Shown: positions 18,263 through 26,579, counted from the stretch's first letter. The stretch: 64,000 nucleotides of DNA from Heyndrickxia sporothermodurans (GCA_018333075.1 BORH01000001.1:186001-250000); one strand, 5' to 3'. Made by a program: numbers and translations. Notes: generated from the letters alone by a model not told the origin.

Positions 18263-19801
18263 TTATACAGGATATACTGGATGTTTTCTTGAACTAAAAT
18301 TTAATTCTTTCGTTTCATAAAGACTAAATCGATTAATTAGTACTTTTCTAAGCTCATTTGGATCCACTATTTCATCCACGATTAATTCAGATGCCAGTTT
18401 GTAAATATCAATCGTTTCTTGATATTCTTTTTGCTTTTCTTGAACAAATGCAATTCTCTCTTTCGGATCTTCAATCGCTTGAATTTTGTTGGAGTAAACT
18501 GCATTAACCGCTGCTTCTGGACCCATTACAGCAATTTGTGCTGTAGGTAAGGCTATACAGCAATCTGGTTCAAAAGCCGGACCAGCCATAGCGTATAATC
18601 CTGCTCCATATGCCTTTCGAACAATAACGGATATTTTTGGTACGGTTGCGGAACTCATTGCGGCAATTAATTTCGCACCATGTCTAATGATTCCAGCTTT
18701 TTCAACCTTAGTTCCGATCATAAATCCTGGAACATCCGAAAGAAATAACAACGGAATATGGAAGGCATCACAAAGTTGAATAAACTTTGCCCCTTTGTCA
18801 GCTGAATCAACAAATAATACTCCACCTTTTGACTTCGGCTGATTGGCTATAATTCCTAAAACCTTGCCATTTAACCTTGCAAATCCTGTAATAAGTTCTG
18901 TTGCAAATAATTTTTTTATTTCAAAAAAACTATCTTCATCAATTAATGCTTCAATACATTCATACATATCAAATGGAGCATTTTGATGTTTAGGGATTAT
19001 TTCCTCTAAGCTACGTCCTAATTTTGGTTCAATTCCTTCTTTAACTGAAGGCTTTTCTTTAAAGTTTGCAGGAAAATAAGATAAATAATCTCGTGCTGCG
19101 GCAATAGCCTCTTGTTCCGAGTTTACGAGCATATCCCCACAACCGCTTATCGTGCAGTGCATACGTGCACCACCCATTTCCTCTAATGTTACCTTTTCAC
19201 CAATTACTTTTTCAGCCATTCTAGGTGAACCAAGATACATAGAGGCATTCTTATCAACCATTACAACAATGTCACAAAAAGCAGGAATATAAGCACCACC
19301 AGCAGCCGATGGACCGAATAAAAGACATACTTGAGGAATCATTCCTGAAAGCTTTACTTGATTGTAGAAGATTCTTCCTGCACCTCTTCGATTAGGAAAC
19401 ATGTCTAATTGATCAGTAATTCTTGCTCCTGCAGAATCAACTAAATAAAATAGTGGAACTTTTAATTTTTCTGCAATTTCTTGTATTCGTATAATCTTCT
19501 CTACAGTTCTCGCACCCCAGGAACCAGCTTTAACTGTAGAATCATTGGCCATCACACAAACTGTTTGACCACCTACTTTTCCAATCGCCGTAACCACACC
19601 ATCTGCAGGCAAGTTTTCTTGTGTACAGTTAGCAAATATTCCATCCTCTTCATATTCTCCATGATCAAATAATAATTGAAGACGATCTCTTACAAATAGT
19701 TTATTTTGTGATTGTAATTTTTCATGATATTTTTCAGGACCACCCGATTTTATTTGTTCTTTCCTTACCCTTAATGTTTGACCCGGATTAAATACTACCA
19801 T
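18263..19801 (-). CDS. Acyl-CoA carboxylase, carboxyltransferase subunit
   Basis: This 512-residue protein belongs to the propionyl/methylcrotonyl-CoA carboxylase beta family. It transfers CO2 from carboxybiotin to an acyl-CoA. Both crotonase-like halves are complete: VVTAIGKVGGQTVCVMAND, FYLVDSAGARI and LFGPSAAGGAYIPAFCD in the first half, and LLFLSDVPGFMIG, RKAYGAGLYAMAGPAFEPD and IAVMGPEAAVNAVY in the second. It is the last gene of an operon with a biotin carrier and a biotin carboxylase, which resembles yngE-yngHB-yngH of B. subtilis. The acyl substrate cannot be read with certainty from sequence; a methylcrotonyl- or propionyl-type substrate is most likely. Confidence 0.9.
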   Translation of the reverse strand: MVVFNPGQTLRVRKEQIKSGGPEKYHEKLQSQNKLFVRDRLQLLFDHGEYEEDGIFANCTQENLPADGVVTAIGKVGGQTVCVMANDSTVKAGSWGARTVEKIIRIQEIAEKLKVPLFYLVDSAGARITDQLDMFPNRRGAGRIFYNQVKLSGMIPQVCLLFGPSAAGGAYIPAFCDIVVMVDKNASMYLGSPRMAEKVIGEKVTLEEMGGARMHCTISGCGDMLVNSEQEAIAAARDYLSYFPANFKEKPSVKEGIEPKLGRSLEEIIPKHQNAPFDMYECIEALIDEDSFFEIKKLFATELITGFARLNGKVLGIIANQPKSKGGVLFVDSADKGAKFIQLCDAFHIPLLFLSDVPGFMIGTKVEKAGIIRHGAKLIAAMSSATVPKISVIVRKAYGAGLYAMAGPAFEPDCCIALPTAQIAVMGPEAAVNAVYSNKIQAIEDPKERIAFVQEKQKEYQETIDIYKLASELIVDEIVDPNELRKVLINRFSLYETKELNFSSRKHPVYPV

Positions 19802-19823
19802 TACTTGTTCCCCCTTTAATTTT

Positions 19824-20036
19824 CTATTCGATAGTCAGTAACACATCCCCCTCATTTACAAAATCTCCTATATTCACTTTAATTTCCGATACTTTTCCCT
19901 TATCTAATGCTTCGATTGGAATCTCCATTTTCATAGATTCAAGTATAATTACTGCTTGACCAGTTGCTACTTCATCACCAATATTCACTAAAACATTCAA
20001 AACAGTGCCCGCCATTGATGCTGTAATTTCTTTCAT
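19824..20036 (-). CDS. Biotin/lipoyl attachment carrier protein (70 residues)
   Basis: This is a minimal stand-alone biotinyl domain of 70 residues. The biotinylated lysine is in ILESMKMEIPIEA, and the fold is marked by MAGTVLNVLVNIGDEV and VNIGDFVNEGDVLLTIE. It would swing carboxybiotin between the biotin carboxylase encoded upstream and the carboxyltransferase encoded downstream. Its size matches the YngHB type of B. subtilis rather than the longer AccB. It is 22 bases from the carboxyltransferase start and 101 from the carboxylase stop. Confidence 0.9.
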   Translation of the reverse strand: MKEITASMAGTVLNVLVNIGDEVATGQAVIILESMKMEIPIEALDKGKVSEIKVNIGDFVNEGDVLLTIE

Positions 20037-20137
20037 TATCTATTCCTCCATTTGTATATCATTCATCTTTTTTCACCATATATATAAAGTTCACAATTTC
20101 AAATAATAAGATAAGTCAAATTACTAAGACAGAGAAT

Positions 20138-21475
20138 TTAAGAAAGGAGCATTTGTTTTACTAAATTAGTCGTATAGTTTCCTTCTTGAAATTCTTTAGT
20201 TTTTAATACCTTTTCTAAATATGGAATATTTGTTTTTATTCCTTCTATATGACTACTGCCTAAAAATTCTTTTGCTTTACATATACAAGCATTCCTATCT
20301 TCAGCTTGAATGACACATTTTGCAATCATCGGATCATAGAATGGGGTTACTTGTATTCCTGCTTTATACCCTTCATCAATACGAATCCCATCCACCTTCC
20401 CCCAGTTTAATTGAGTAATCATTCCCGGAGATGGATAGAATGTATTAGGATCCTCTGCATAGATTCTAAACTCTATAGCATGACCTTGATTCATTATTTC
20501 ATTTTGAACTAAAGGTAATTTTTCTCCTCGTGCAACAAGAATTTGCCATTTCACTAAATCAAGTTGTGTTAACATCTCTGTAACCGGATGTTCAACCTGT
20601 AATCTTGTATTCATTTCAAGAAAATAAAAATTCTCATTTTGATCAACAATAAACTCTACTGTTCCAGCATTTTCATAGTCAACAGCTCTAGCGGCATTAA
20701 TTGCTGCAGCATACATTTTTTCCTTTGTTTCAGCCGATAGACTAGGTGACTGTGCCTCTTCTATTACTTTTTGATTTCTTCTTTGCACAGAACAATTTCT
20801 TTCAAATAAATGTACAATACCGCCATGCTGATCTCCAAAGATTTGCACTTCGATGTGGCGAGCATCATCTATACACTTTTCAATAAAAACTTCATCAGTT
20901 CCAAAATAGGCTTTAGAACGTGCTTTAACTGATTCAAAGTGTTGATTGAGCGCTTGCTCATTTTCACAGCGAACCATACCGATTCCACCGCCGCCTCCAC
21001 TAGCTTTCAACATAATTGGATAGCCGATTTGTTCAGCAAGCTCCAATGCCTCTTGGAGACTATTTAACTGTTCAATACTTCCAGGTACAATTGGTACGCC
21101 AGCTTTTTCCATAGTCATTCTTGCCTTTACTTTATCCCCCATGGATTCGATCGTTTTCGGGGAAGGTCCGATGAATTTTATCCTACTATTCTGAACCTTA
21201 TAAGCAAATTGACTATTTTCAGATAATAAGCCATATCCTGGATGAATCCCATCTACCCCTTCATCTAAAGCAATATTCAGGATTTTATCCATATTTAAGT
21301 AGGATTTATTCACTGGTGCTTCTCCAATACGAAAGGCAAAATCAGCTTCTTTTACAAAAGGCATGGATGAATCAGCATCTGAATATACCGCAACAGTTTT
21401 TATGCCCATTTGTTTACAAGTATAAATAATTCGTAAAGCAATCTCCCCTCGATTGGCAATTAATATTTTATGCAT
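20138..21475 (-). CDS. Biotin carboxylase subunit of acyl-CoA carboxylase
   Basis: This 445-residue ATP-grasp enzyme carboxylates biotin with bicarbonate. Signatures are MHKILIANRGEIALRI, GIHPGYGLLSEN, the glycine-rich ATP loop MLKASGGGGGIGMVR, HIEVQIFGD, FERNCSVQRRNQKVIEEAQSP and FLEMNTRLQVEHPVTE. All catalytic segments appear intact and the length fits AccC/YngH. As the first gene of a three-gene operon it follows a long leader holding a nested palindrome (21495-21532) and a CcpA-type site (21609-21624). It differs from pyruvate carboxylase at 46714-50157, which carries the same domain fused to others. Confidence 0.92.
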   Translation of the reverse strand: MHKILIANRGEIALRIIYTCKQMGIKTVAVYSDADSSMPFVKEADFAFRIGEAPVNKSYLNMDKILNIALDEGVDGIHPGYGLLSENSQFAYKVQNSRIKFIGPSPKTIESMGDKVKARMTMEKAGVPIVPGSIEQLNSLQEALELAEQIGYPIMLKASGGGGGIGMVRCENEQALNQHFESVKARSKAYFGTDEVFIEKCIDDARHIEVQIFGDQHGGIVHLFERNCSVQRRNQKVIEEAQSPSLSAETKEKMYAAAINAARAVDYENAGTVEFIVDQNENFYFLEMNTRLQVEHPVTEMLTQLDLVKWQILVARGEKLPLVQNEIMNQGHAIEFRIYAEDPNTFYPSPGMITQLNWGKVDGIRIDEGYKAGIQVTPFYDPMIAKCVIQAEDRNACICKAKEFLGSSHIEGIKTNIPYLEKVLKTKEFQEGNYTTNLVKQMLLS

Positions 21476-21494
21476 TTAATCACCCTTTTTTATC

Positions 21495-21532
21495 GTCCTT
21501 TGATCCTGGATGTATCCGAGCAATCAAAGGAC
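21495..21532. promoter_or_regulatory. Nested palindrome in the leader of the carboxylase operon
   Basis: Outer arms GTCCTTTGAT (21495-21504) and ATCAAAGGAC (21523-21532) are perfect reverse complements. Inside them an inner palindrome GGAT-GT-ATCC is present. The element ends about 20 bases before the biotin carboxylase ATG, on the transcript side of the ribosome binding site. It may be a repressor operator or an RNA hairpin controlling translation; it has no adjacent T run, so a terminator is unlikely. Confidence 0.6.
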
Positions 21533-21608
21533 AAATAATATAATAAAAGAAAAATTTCTCTCCCCGTTTAATATATTTCTACAAATTTTTTTATATTCCT
21601 GCACATTT

Positions 21609-21624
21609 TTGAAAACGTTTTCTA
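21609..21624. promoter_or_regulatory. Probable CcpA binding site (cre)
   Basis: TTGAAAACGTTTTCTA matches the Bacillus cre consensus WTGNAANCGNWWNCAW at every fixed base but one. It lies 134 bases upstream of the biotin carboxylase operon and about 150 bases upstream of ylbP, so either could be a target. Confidence 0.65.
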
Positions 21625-21772
21625 AAGATATTTGCGGAAATGTTTCCAACTTTGTTATATAATTATATTAATTAGATCCGTAATTAATGGACTAAGATAT
21701 TTTCCTAAATCATTAAGCTACTCTATTATATTATTAATTATTTCGTTTATTGATATTAAAGGAGGAAGTTCA

Positions 21773-22252
21773 TTGCACATGAATGTTGAGAGATTAAAAG
21801 TAAATTATAAAACACTTGAAGAGTTTAAAAAATTTAAAGAATATGGTGTTCAAGAGCTTTCAATGCTAGAAGATTTGCAAGAAAATATTATTGAAGATAA
21901 TTGTGACTCTCCTTTCTATGGGATTTACTATGGAGATAAATTGGTTGCCCGTATGAGCCTCTATGAGCGATCCGCAAAATATGATCTTTATTTTGATCCA
22001 CCACAAAATTACTTAGAATTATGGAAACTTGAAGTATTACCTGACTATCAATTTAAAGGGTACGGAAAAAGACTTGTCGAATTTGCGAAGGGTTTCGGTG
22101 TCCCAATCAAAACAAATTCTCGTATGAAATCAAAAGAATTTTGGGAGAAAATGGACTTCCATACAGTACCATATGATATGGAAAGGGATTTAGGGCAAAA
22201 CCCATTAGTTTGGCACCCAAATGAAGTGAAGGATAAAAAACCAAACAGTTAA
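21773..22252 (+). CDS. ylbP: GNAT family N-acetyltransferase YlbP
   Basis: This 159-residue acetyl-CoA-dependent acetyltransferase of the GNAT family has the acetyl-CoA motif LEVLPDYQFKGYGKRLVEF. It matches YlbP around LKVNYKTLEEFKKFKEYG and ENPLVWHPNE-like sequence near the end. A longer frame starts at 21632, but its first 47 codons look non-coding. The TTG at 21773 has AAGGAGG 7 bases upstream and gives the family's usual N-terminus; an ATG two codons later is possible. Substrate is unknown. It converges on the RsfA-like gene with a shared terminator. Confidence 0.88.
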   Translation: MHMNVERLKVNYKTLEEFKKFKEYGVQELSMLEDLQENIIEDNCDSPFYGIYYGDKLVARMSLYERSAKYDLYFDPPQNYLELWKLEVLPDYQFKGYGKRLVEFAKGFGVPIKTNSRMKSKEFWEKMDFHTVPYDMERDLGQNPLVWHPNEVKDKKPNS

Positions 22253-22267
22253 TCTGTTTGGTTTTTT
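22235..22267. terminator. Bidirectional terminator between ylbP and ylbO-like gene
   Basis: A 14-bp perfect stem (AAAAAACCAAACAG arms) with a 5-base loop and T runs on both strands lies between two convergent genes. Confidence 0.9.
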
Positions 22268-22274
22268 GCATTTT

Positions 22275-22832
22275 TTAATTATTATGTTGTACTGTTAATT
22301 TTCTAGCTCTATCTAGTATCGAAATCATCGTAGAGTATTCTTCCTGCAATTCTTGATATTCTTTTTTCTGTTTTTCATAATTTTGGTTTATTTCTTTTAA
22401 TGATTGTTGTAATTGATGTACTTGTTGCTTAAGTAATTTATTTTCTTGAGCATTTTGATCAGGAGTTCCTTGTTCATTTTGAAGTTGTTGTAAGAATTTA
22501 ATAACCTTCTCTAAGCTTTCATTGGTATTTTCATTAATATCGTTAGGGTATTGTTCAGTAGCGACGATAGTTGCATTTATAGATTCTTCCTGTTTAGATT
22601 TTCCTTTTCTCTCTTTTCTTTGCTTTTTTGCAAGTTCTATTCCTGATTTATATTGTTTACGAACATAGGAATTCCATCGGAATCCGCATGCAGCAGCAGT
22701 TCGATTCATTTGTTTCCCTACTTCTTCAAATGCTTGCAATTGAGTTCCACCATCACGAATATGACGTAAAACCACCTCTGCAAGCAATAAATCTTCATCA
22801 TGTGTCCATGCGTCTTGTCTTGTAGATGACAT
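22275..22832 (-). CDS. ylbO: RsfA-family (Myb/SANT-like) transcription regulator, YlbO type
   Basis: The 185-residue protein begins with a Myb/SANT-like helix-turn-helix ([20 protein letters not shown], then [20 protein letters not shown]), the hallmark of RsfA-type prespore regulators. A basic segment ([13 protein letters not shown]) and a C-terminal coiled coil (about residues 120-175) for dimerisation follow. In Bacillus this family modulates sigma-F or sigma-E dependent genes during sporulation; the exact targets here are unknown. The ATG has AAGGAGGGG upstream. It stands alone, with terminators on both sides. Confidence 0.85.
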   Translation of the reverse strand: MSSTRQDAWTHDEDLLLAEVVLRHIRDGGTQLQAFEEVGKQMNRTAAACGFRWNSYVRKQYKSGIELAKKQRKERKGKSKQEESINATIVATEQYPNDINENTNESLEKVIKFLQQLQNEQGTPDQNAQENKLLKQQVHQLQQSLKEINQNYEKQKKEYQELQEEYSTMISILDRARKLTVQHNN

Positions 22833-22971
22833 GTCTACCCCTCCTTAAAGCTTTTTATTCATACATATGCAACTGATAGAAAAGATAGACTAATTATGAA
22901 TGAGAATTTTAGATATAATTCCCTTTATGTTTTACTATTTTCAAATAAAAAAGGTGTTCTTTTTTCTAATA

Positions 22972-23207
22972 AAAAAAGCGCAAGCGCCTTGCCAGTCGAC
23001 GTAGGGACTTGGATTTTAGCACTTCAATTTTTCAGGGAGTGACTTCGACTGTAATATAGGAAACTCAGGTGATTAAATGGTGGCCCGATGTCCGCTTATT
23101 GTAGGGAGGTGGCCTGAAGTACGCTAGTCGACAGCTGTTTGTGCTAGATAGAGCAGGCATTTTTCATCATTTATATCCTAAAAAAATTTATACTTTCTTA
23201 TCTTTTA
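22972..23207. repeat. Interspersed repeat element, long copy
   Basis: It begins with AAAAAAAGCGCAAGCGCCTT and ends with a GCAGGCATTTTT block and ATACTTTCTTATCTTT. Both ends recur at 33305-33420. The middle holds extra sequence, including GTCGAC near both ends of the insert and GAAGTACGCT. It lies in the 380-base gap upstream of the RsfA-like gene and directly behind the crotonase gene. No open frame is evident. Confidence 0.75.
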
Positions 23208-23215
23208 AAAAAACT

Positions 23216-23974
23216 CTACCTCAATCGAAATTTTTCAACTGCTTGATGATGCTCATCTTTTTCCCATAATTGGGCACATCTTTTAATCTCATTTTCCATT
23301 CTCTTTTTTAAATCATTAGCCATCCATTTGGATACTAATGCTTGTTTATAGCTTTTAATAACATTTACATTTATATCTAACATTTCTTTTAAATAGCCTT
23401 CAGCCGAACCTATATCTACCTCTGATTTTACTTGATGAATAAAGCCTTCTTTTTGTAAATCCTCGGCTGCATATGTGTTAGCCTCAGACAATATTTTAAA
23501 TGCTATATCTATAGGTATTTTTTCAAATAAGAGTGAAGCTCCACCCCAACCAGTTGTTATTCCCAGTTTTCCTTGGATAAATCCTAGCTTGCTACCTTTC
23601 CTAGCTATACGAAAATCACATGCAGCAGCGATTTCACAACCTCCGCCTACTGCCGTACCATTAATTAAGGCAAGAGATGGAGTAGAAAGAGTTGCCAGTT
23701 TATAAAGATTATTCCCCATTCTCGATAACATCGAAAGGGCTTCTTCTTCAGTCTTTAATTTATGAAATTCGTCTAAGTCACCTCCAGAGCAAAAAGCTTG
23801 TTCTCCTTCACCCGTAATAACTAGTGCTTTAATTTCGGAATTCCTTTCAACCATTGATAATGCTGTTTCCAAACCTTGGATCACATTGAAATTAATTGCA
23901 TTTCTTTTTTCAGGTCGACATATTCTCCATTCCAATATTCCAAATTTATGTAAACTGATAGTATAGTCCTTCAT
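23216..23974 (-). CDS. Crotonase-superfamily protein (enoyl-CoA hydratase/isomerase family)
   Basis: This 252-residue protein has the crotonase fold: an oxyanion-hole segment ITGEGEQAFCSGGDLDEFH, then LINGTAVGGGCEIAAACDFRIA with the first catalytic-position Glu. The segment that normally holds the second Glu reads LGFIQGKLGITTGWGG, where no Glu is present. True hydratases use both acids, so hydratase activity is doubtful. The pattern is closer to decarboxylase-type members such as ethylmalonyl-CoA decarboxylase, which is an inference. It follows rpmF on the same strand beyond a strong terminator, an arrangement also seen in the B. cereus group. Confidence 0.85.
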   Translation of the reverse strand: MKDYTISLHKFGILEWRICRPEKRNAINFNVIQGLETALSMVERNSEIKALVITGEGEQAFCSGGDLDEFHKLKTEEEALSMLSRMGNNLYKLATLSTPSLALINGTAVGGGCEIAAACDFRIARKGSKLGFIQGKLGITTGWGGASLLFEKIPIDIAFKILSEANTYAAEDLQKEGFIHQVKSEVDIGSAEGYLKEMLDINVNVIKSYKQALVSKWMANDLKKRMENEIKRCAQLWEKDEHHQAVEKFRLR

Positions 23975-24013
23975 AAAAATCCCCCTTTACAATTCAAGTT
24001 AAAAACCTACAAA

Positions 24014-24048
24014 AAAAACGTGAAGAGCCATGGTCTCTTCACGTTTTT
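24014..24048. terminator. Bidirectional terminator after rpmF
   Basis: A 14-bp perfect stem (AAAAACGTGAAGAG arms) with CCATGG at the top is flanked by T runs; the minus-strand run is eight long. It separates rpmF from the crotonase gene. Confidence 0.92.
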
Positions 24049-24091
24049 CATTGATGTATTAAGTAGTAACCCACGTCGCATTCATCTTAGA

Positions 24092-24136
24092 AAAATAATT
24101 TTTCCAGACTTCTGAGAAAATAATTTTTCCAGACTT
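24092..24136. repeat. Tandem direct repeat in rpmF 3' region
   Basis: The 20-base unit AAAATAATTTTTCCAGACTT occurs exactly twice, at 24092-24111 and 24117-24136, with a 25-base period. It lies between the rpmF stop and its terminator. Confidence 0.85.
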
Positions 24137-24145
24137 TTGCTTCTC

Positions 24146-24319
24146 TTATTTATTTACTACTTCTTTGCCTTTATATGTTCCACACGCTTTACATACACGG
24201 TGTGCAAGTTTCATTTCTCCACAATTAGGACATTCTACCATGCCAGGAACTTGTAGTTTGAAATGTGTACGGCGTTTTCTTTTCGCTGTTTTGGATGTTC
24301 TTCTAAAAGGTACAGCCAT
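24146..24319 (-). CDS. rpmF: 50S ribosomal protein L32
   Basis: L32 is a small zinc-ribbon protein of the large ribosomal subunit. The 57-residue product starts [20 protein letters not shown] and carries two Cys pairs, CPNC and CKAC, so it is the zinc-binding form. An open frame extends 20 codons further upstream, but the ATG at 24319 has AAGGAGGTG and gives the standard N-terminus. It is preceded by ylbN in the universally common ylbN(yceD)-rpmF order and shares its strong promoter. Confidence 0.97.
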   Translation of the reverse strand: MAVPFRRTSKTAKRKRRTHFKLQVPGMVECPNCGEMKLAHRVCKACGTYKGKEVVNK

Positions 24320-24385
24320 TCTTCCCACCTCCTTATAGAGATCACTGTTGTTATAAGATCCAGATAGCTGGTTCTTCATAAATTA

Positions 24386-24928
24386 TTAAGATTGTTCATC
24401 AAAGAATTTTGCTAATCCTGCAAGCCTTGGATCAACCTTATTCTCTTTATTATTCTCGTCTTGTTTTACTTGGTCTTCCGTTACAACTTCCCATTCTTTC
24501 CCCGAAGGCAGATGCTTATCATCTTTAGCATCTTCACTAAAAACTTGTATTGGAATTTCAAGTAGGAGCAACTCTATTATGACAGGATCTAAATCTACAA
24601 CATCACCATCTGATTGATGAATTTCAATATCTTCCTCTACATCATACGATACAGAAGGATTTAACAGAAAAATTTCTGTAGATTTAACGTCAATTGGAAA
24701 ATCCACATCTACAAGTGTTCTTGAGCAAGGCAAAATTAATTTTCCAGTGACATGCAGCTGAAAAGTGACTTTCTCAGAAGTAATTGTAGCACTCCCAGTA
24801 ACATGTATTGGTGAAACTTCTCGAATTTGCGGATCTCTTTTTTTTAAGTCCTCAGTAATATCGATTATTTCATTAATTTCCATACTCTTTCCACGATACT
24901 TTAACAATTGAATTGTTGACCATTTCAC
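24386..24928 (-). CDS. ylbN: YceD/DUF177 family protein YlbN
   Basis: This 180-residue protein is linked in most bacteria to rpmF and has been associated with 23S rRNA accumulation in other organisms. It shows the family core SATITSEKVTFQLHVTGKLILPCSRTL shape (one conserved Cys in LPCSRTL), LLLEIPIQVF and the C-terminal DPRLAGLAKFFDE. The open frame begins at a GTG at 24937 inside the ribosome binding site. I choose the GTG at 24928, which has GGGGTGA 5 bases upstream and gives the usual VKWSTIQL start. A perfect-consensus promoter lies 28 bases upstream. Confidence 0.92.
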   Translation of the reverse strand: MKWSTIQLLKYRGKSMEINEIIDITEDLKKRDPQIREVSPIHVTGSATITSEKVTFQLHVTGKLILPCSRTLVDVDFPIDVKSTEIFLLNPSVSYDVEEDIEIHQSDGDVVDLDPVIIELLLLEIPIQVFSEDAKDDKHLPSGKEWEVVTEDQVKQDENNKENKVDPRLAGLAKFFDEQS

Positions 24929-24955
24929 TGAAATCACCCCAAGACAACAAAGGTA

Positions 24956-24984
24956 ATTATAGCTTTCATTATACCTTTTGTCAA
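24956..24984 (-). promoter_or_regulatory. Consensus sigma-A promoter of ylbN-rpmF
   Basis: On the minus strand TTGACA and TATAAT, both exact consensus, are separated by exactly 17 bases. The -10 box ends 28 bases before the ylbN start codon. Such strength fits a ribosomal protein gene. Confidence 0.9.
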
Positions 24985-25267
24985 TATTTTATCTTTACGC
25001 TAAAATGAATCACTATCAATATTGATTGTGCTTTCTTTCATATTGTATACTCTTCTCATAAAAATTCAAATTTTGATAAGTTATTTTAATTTTACCAATA
25101 CAAATAGTTTGTTAAGCTAACTATTTATAAAAGGTGTCTTTTATTATTATTTGTTATATTTTGTTTATCAATTACAATTTAATTACTGTATATGACAAAT
25201 GTCGCCATGATATATTAAGGCAATAATAGGATGATTGTCTACCCACAACTTATCATAGGAGGAGAAT

Positions 25268-26485
25268 ATGAAAAGTACTGGACTTGTTGTTGAATATAAC
25301 CCATTTCATAATGGTCATCTTTTCCATGCTGAACAAGCTAGAAAACAAACAAATACCGATGTAATTATTGCTGTAATGAGTGGTAATTTTCTACAACGCG
25401 GGGAGCCAAGTATCGTTTCCAAATGGGCACGAACAAAAATGGCGTTGCAAGCAGGAATCGATTTAGTAATTGAGCTTCCATATGCATTTGCCGTTCAAAA
25501 TGCAGAGAAATTTGCCTTTGGGTCCATATCAATCTTGAATGCTATGGGTTGTCATTTTTTTTGCTTTGGAAGTGAATCGGGTGAAATTAATGAATTCTCC
25601 AATACATTAGAAGCTATTGAAAAAAGGAAAAATGAATATGAATCTACAATAAAGGAATTGATGAAATCAGGAATCAGCTATCCAACCGCTCTTTCACAAA
25701 GTTTTAATAAACTCGAATTACAGGAACATAAAAATGTTGATTTAACTAAACCAAACAATATACTTGGGTATCACTATATGAAAGCCAATCGTTCTTTGCA
25801 AAATCCAATGAAAGCTGTCACTATAAAGCGAAAAAATGCAAATTATCATGATGAAGAATTTTCTTCTTCAACAATTGCAAGTGCAACTTCCATTCGTAAG
25901 GCAACATTTAATTCAAATCAAACGCTGGATGAAATTAAGCAGTACGTACCTGAAACCACATTTAATGTACTGCAGGATTATTTAACGGAAACTCAATCCT
26001 TTCACAATTGGGATCTTTATTGGCCATATCTTCAATATCGCTTACTTTCAACCACAGAAAAAGAGTTAACTGAGATTTATGAGATTGAAGAAGGAATTGA
26101 ATATCGCCTTAAAAGAGAAGCAAAAGATGCAAATAGCTTTCAAGATTTTATGGAAAAAGTAAAAACAAAAAGATATACTTGGACACGAATCCAAAGAATG
26201 TGTGTTCATATTTTAACCAACACAAAAAAAATAGAAATGTTTGCGCATCATAACCAAATTGAGTATTTAAGACTTTTAGGAATGACTGAAAAAGGAAAAT
26301 CATATTTAAATCAAATAAAAAAGGATTTAGAATTCCCGCTTATTTCAAAGCTATCATCCATACCTAATCATATCGTAGAGCTTGATATACGTGCTGCTGC
26401 TATTTATTCTCAAGGATTGCCGAATCCATTTAGACAAAAGCTATTAAAAGCTGAATATTCGCAGCCTCCCTATGTATTTAAGTAA
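25268..26485 (+). CDS. tmcAL: tRNA(Met) cytidine acetate ligase TmcAL (YlbM)
   Basis: TmcAL forms N4-acetylcytidine at the wobble base of elongator tRNA-Met from acetate and ATP. The 405-residue protein opens with the nucleotidyltransferase motif GLVVEYNPFHNGHLFHAEQA (HxGH), followed by VIIAVMSGNFLQRGEPSIVSKW, FAFGSISILNA and the tRNA-binding C-terminal half. The ATG has TAGGAGGAG upstream. It stands alone on the plus strand between two minus-strand operons, with its own terminator. A possible promoter (TTGATT, 18 bases, TATACT) lies at 25022-25051. Confidence 0.93.
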   Translation: MKSTGLVVEYNPFHNGHLFHAEQARKQTNTDVIIAVMSGNFLQRGEPSIVSKWARTKMALQAGIDLVIELPYAFAVQNAEKFAFGSISILNAMGCHFFCFGSESGEINEFSNTLEAIEKRKNEYESTIKELMKSGISYPTALSQSFNKLELQEHKNVDLTKPNNILGYHYMKANRSLQNPMKAVTIKRKNANYHDEEFSSSTIASATSIRKATFNSNQTLDEIKQYVPETTFNVLQDYLTETQSFHNWDLYWPYLQYRLLSTTEKELTEIYEIEEGIEYRLKREAKDANSFQDFMEKVKTKRYTWTRIQRMCVHILTNTKKIEMFAHHNQIEYLRLLGMTEKGKSYLNQIKKDLEFPLISKLSSIPNHIVELDIRAAAIYSQGLPNPFRQKLLKAEYSQPPYVFK

Positions 26486-26558
26486 TACATAGGCCCGCTT
26501 CCACACAATCAAAAACATAATTGTAAAATTAATTGCTATTGAATATTTAAATAAAGAC

Positions 26559-26579
26559 AGAGACCTGAAACAGGTCTCT
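26559..26579. terminator. Bidirectional terminator between ylbM and ylbL
   Basis: A 9-bp stem (AGAGACCTG arms) with an AAA loop is followed on the plus strand by ATTTTTTA and overlaps the convergent end of ylbL. Confidence 0.85.

Noticed and set aside
22972-23207. Possible insertion sequence remnant
   Set aside because: No transposase-like frame, no terminal inverted repeats of usual length and no target duplication seen; a non-coding repeat fits better.
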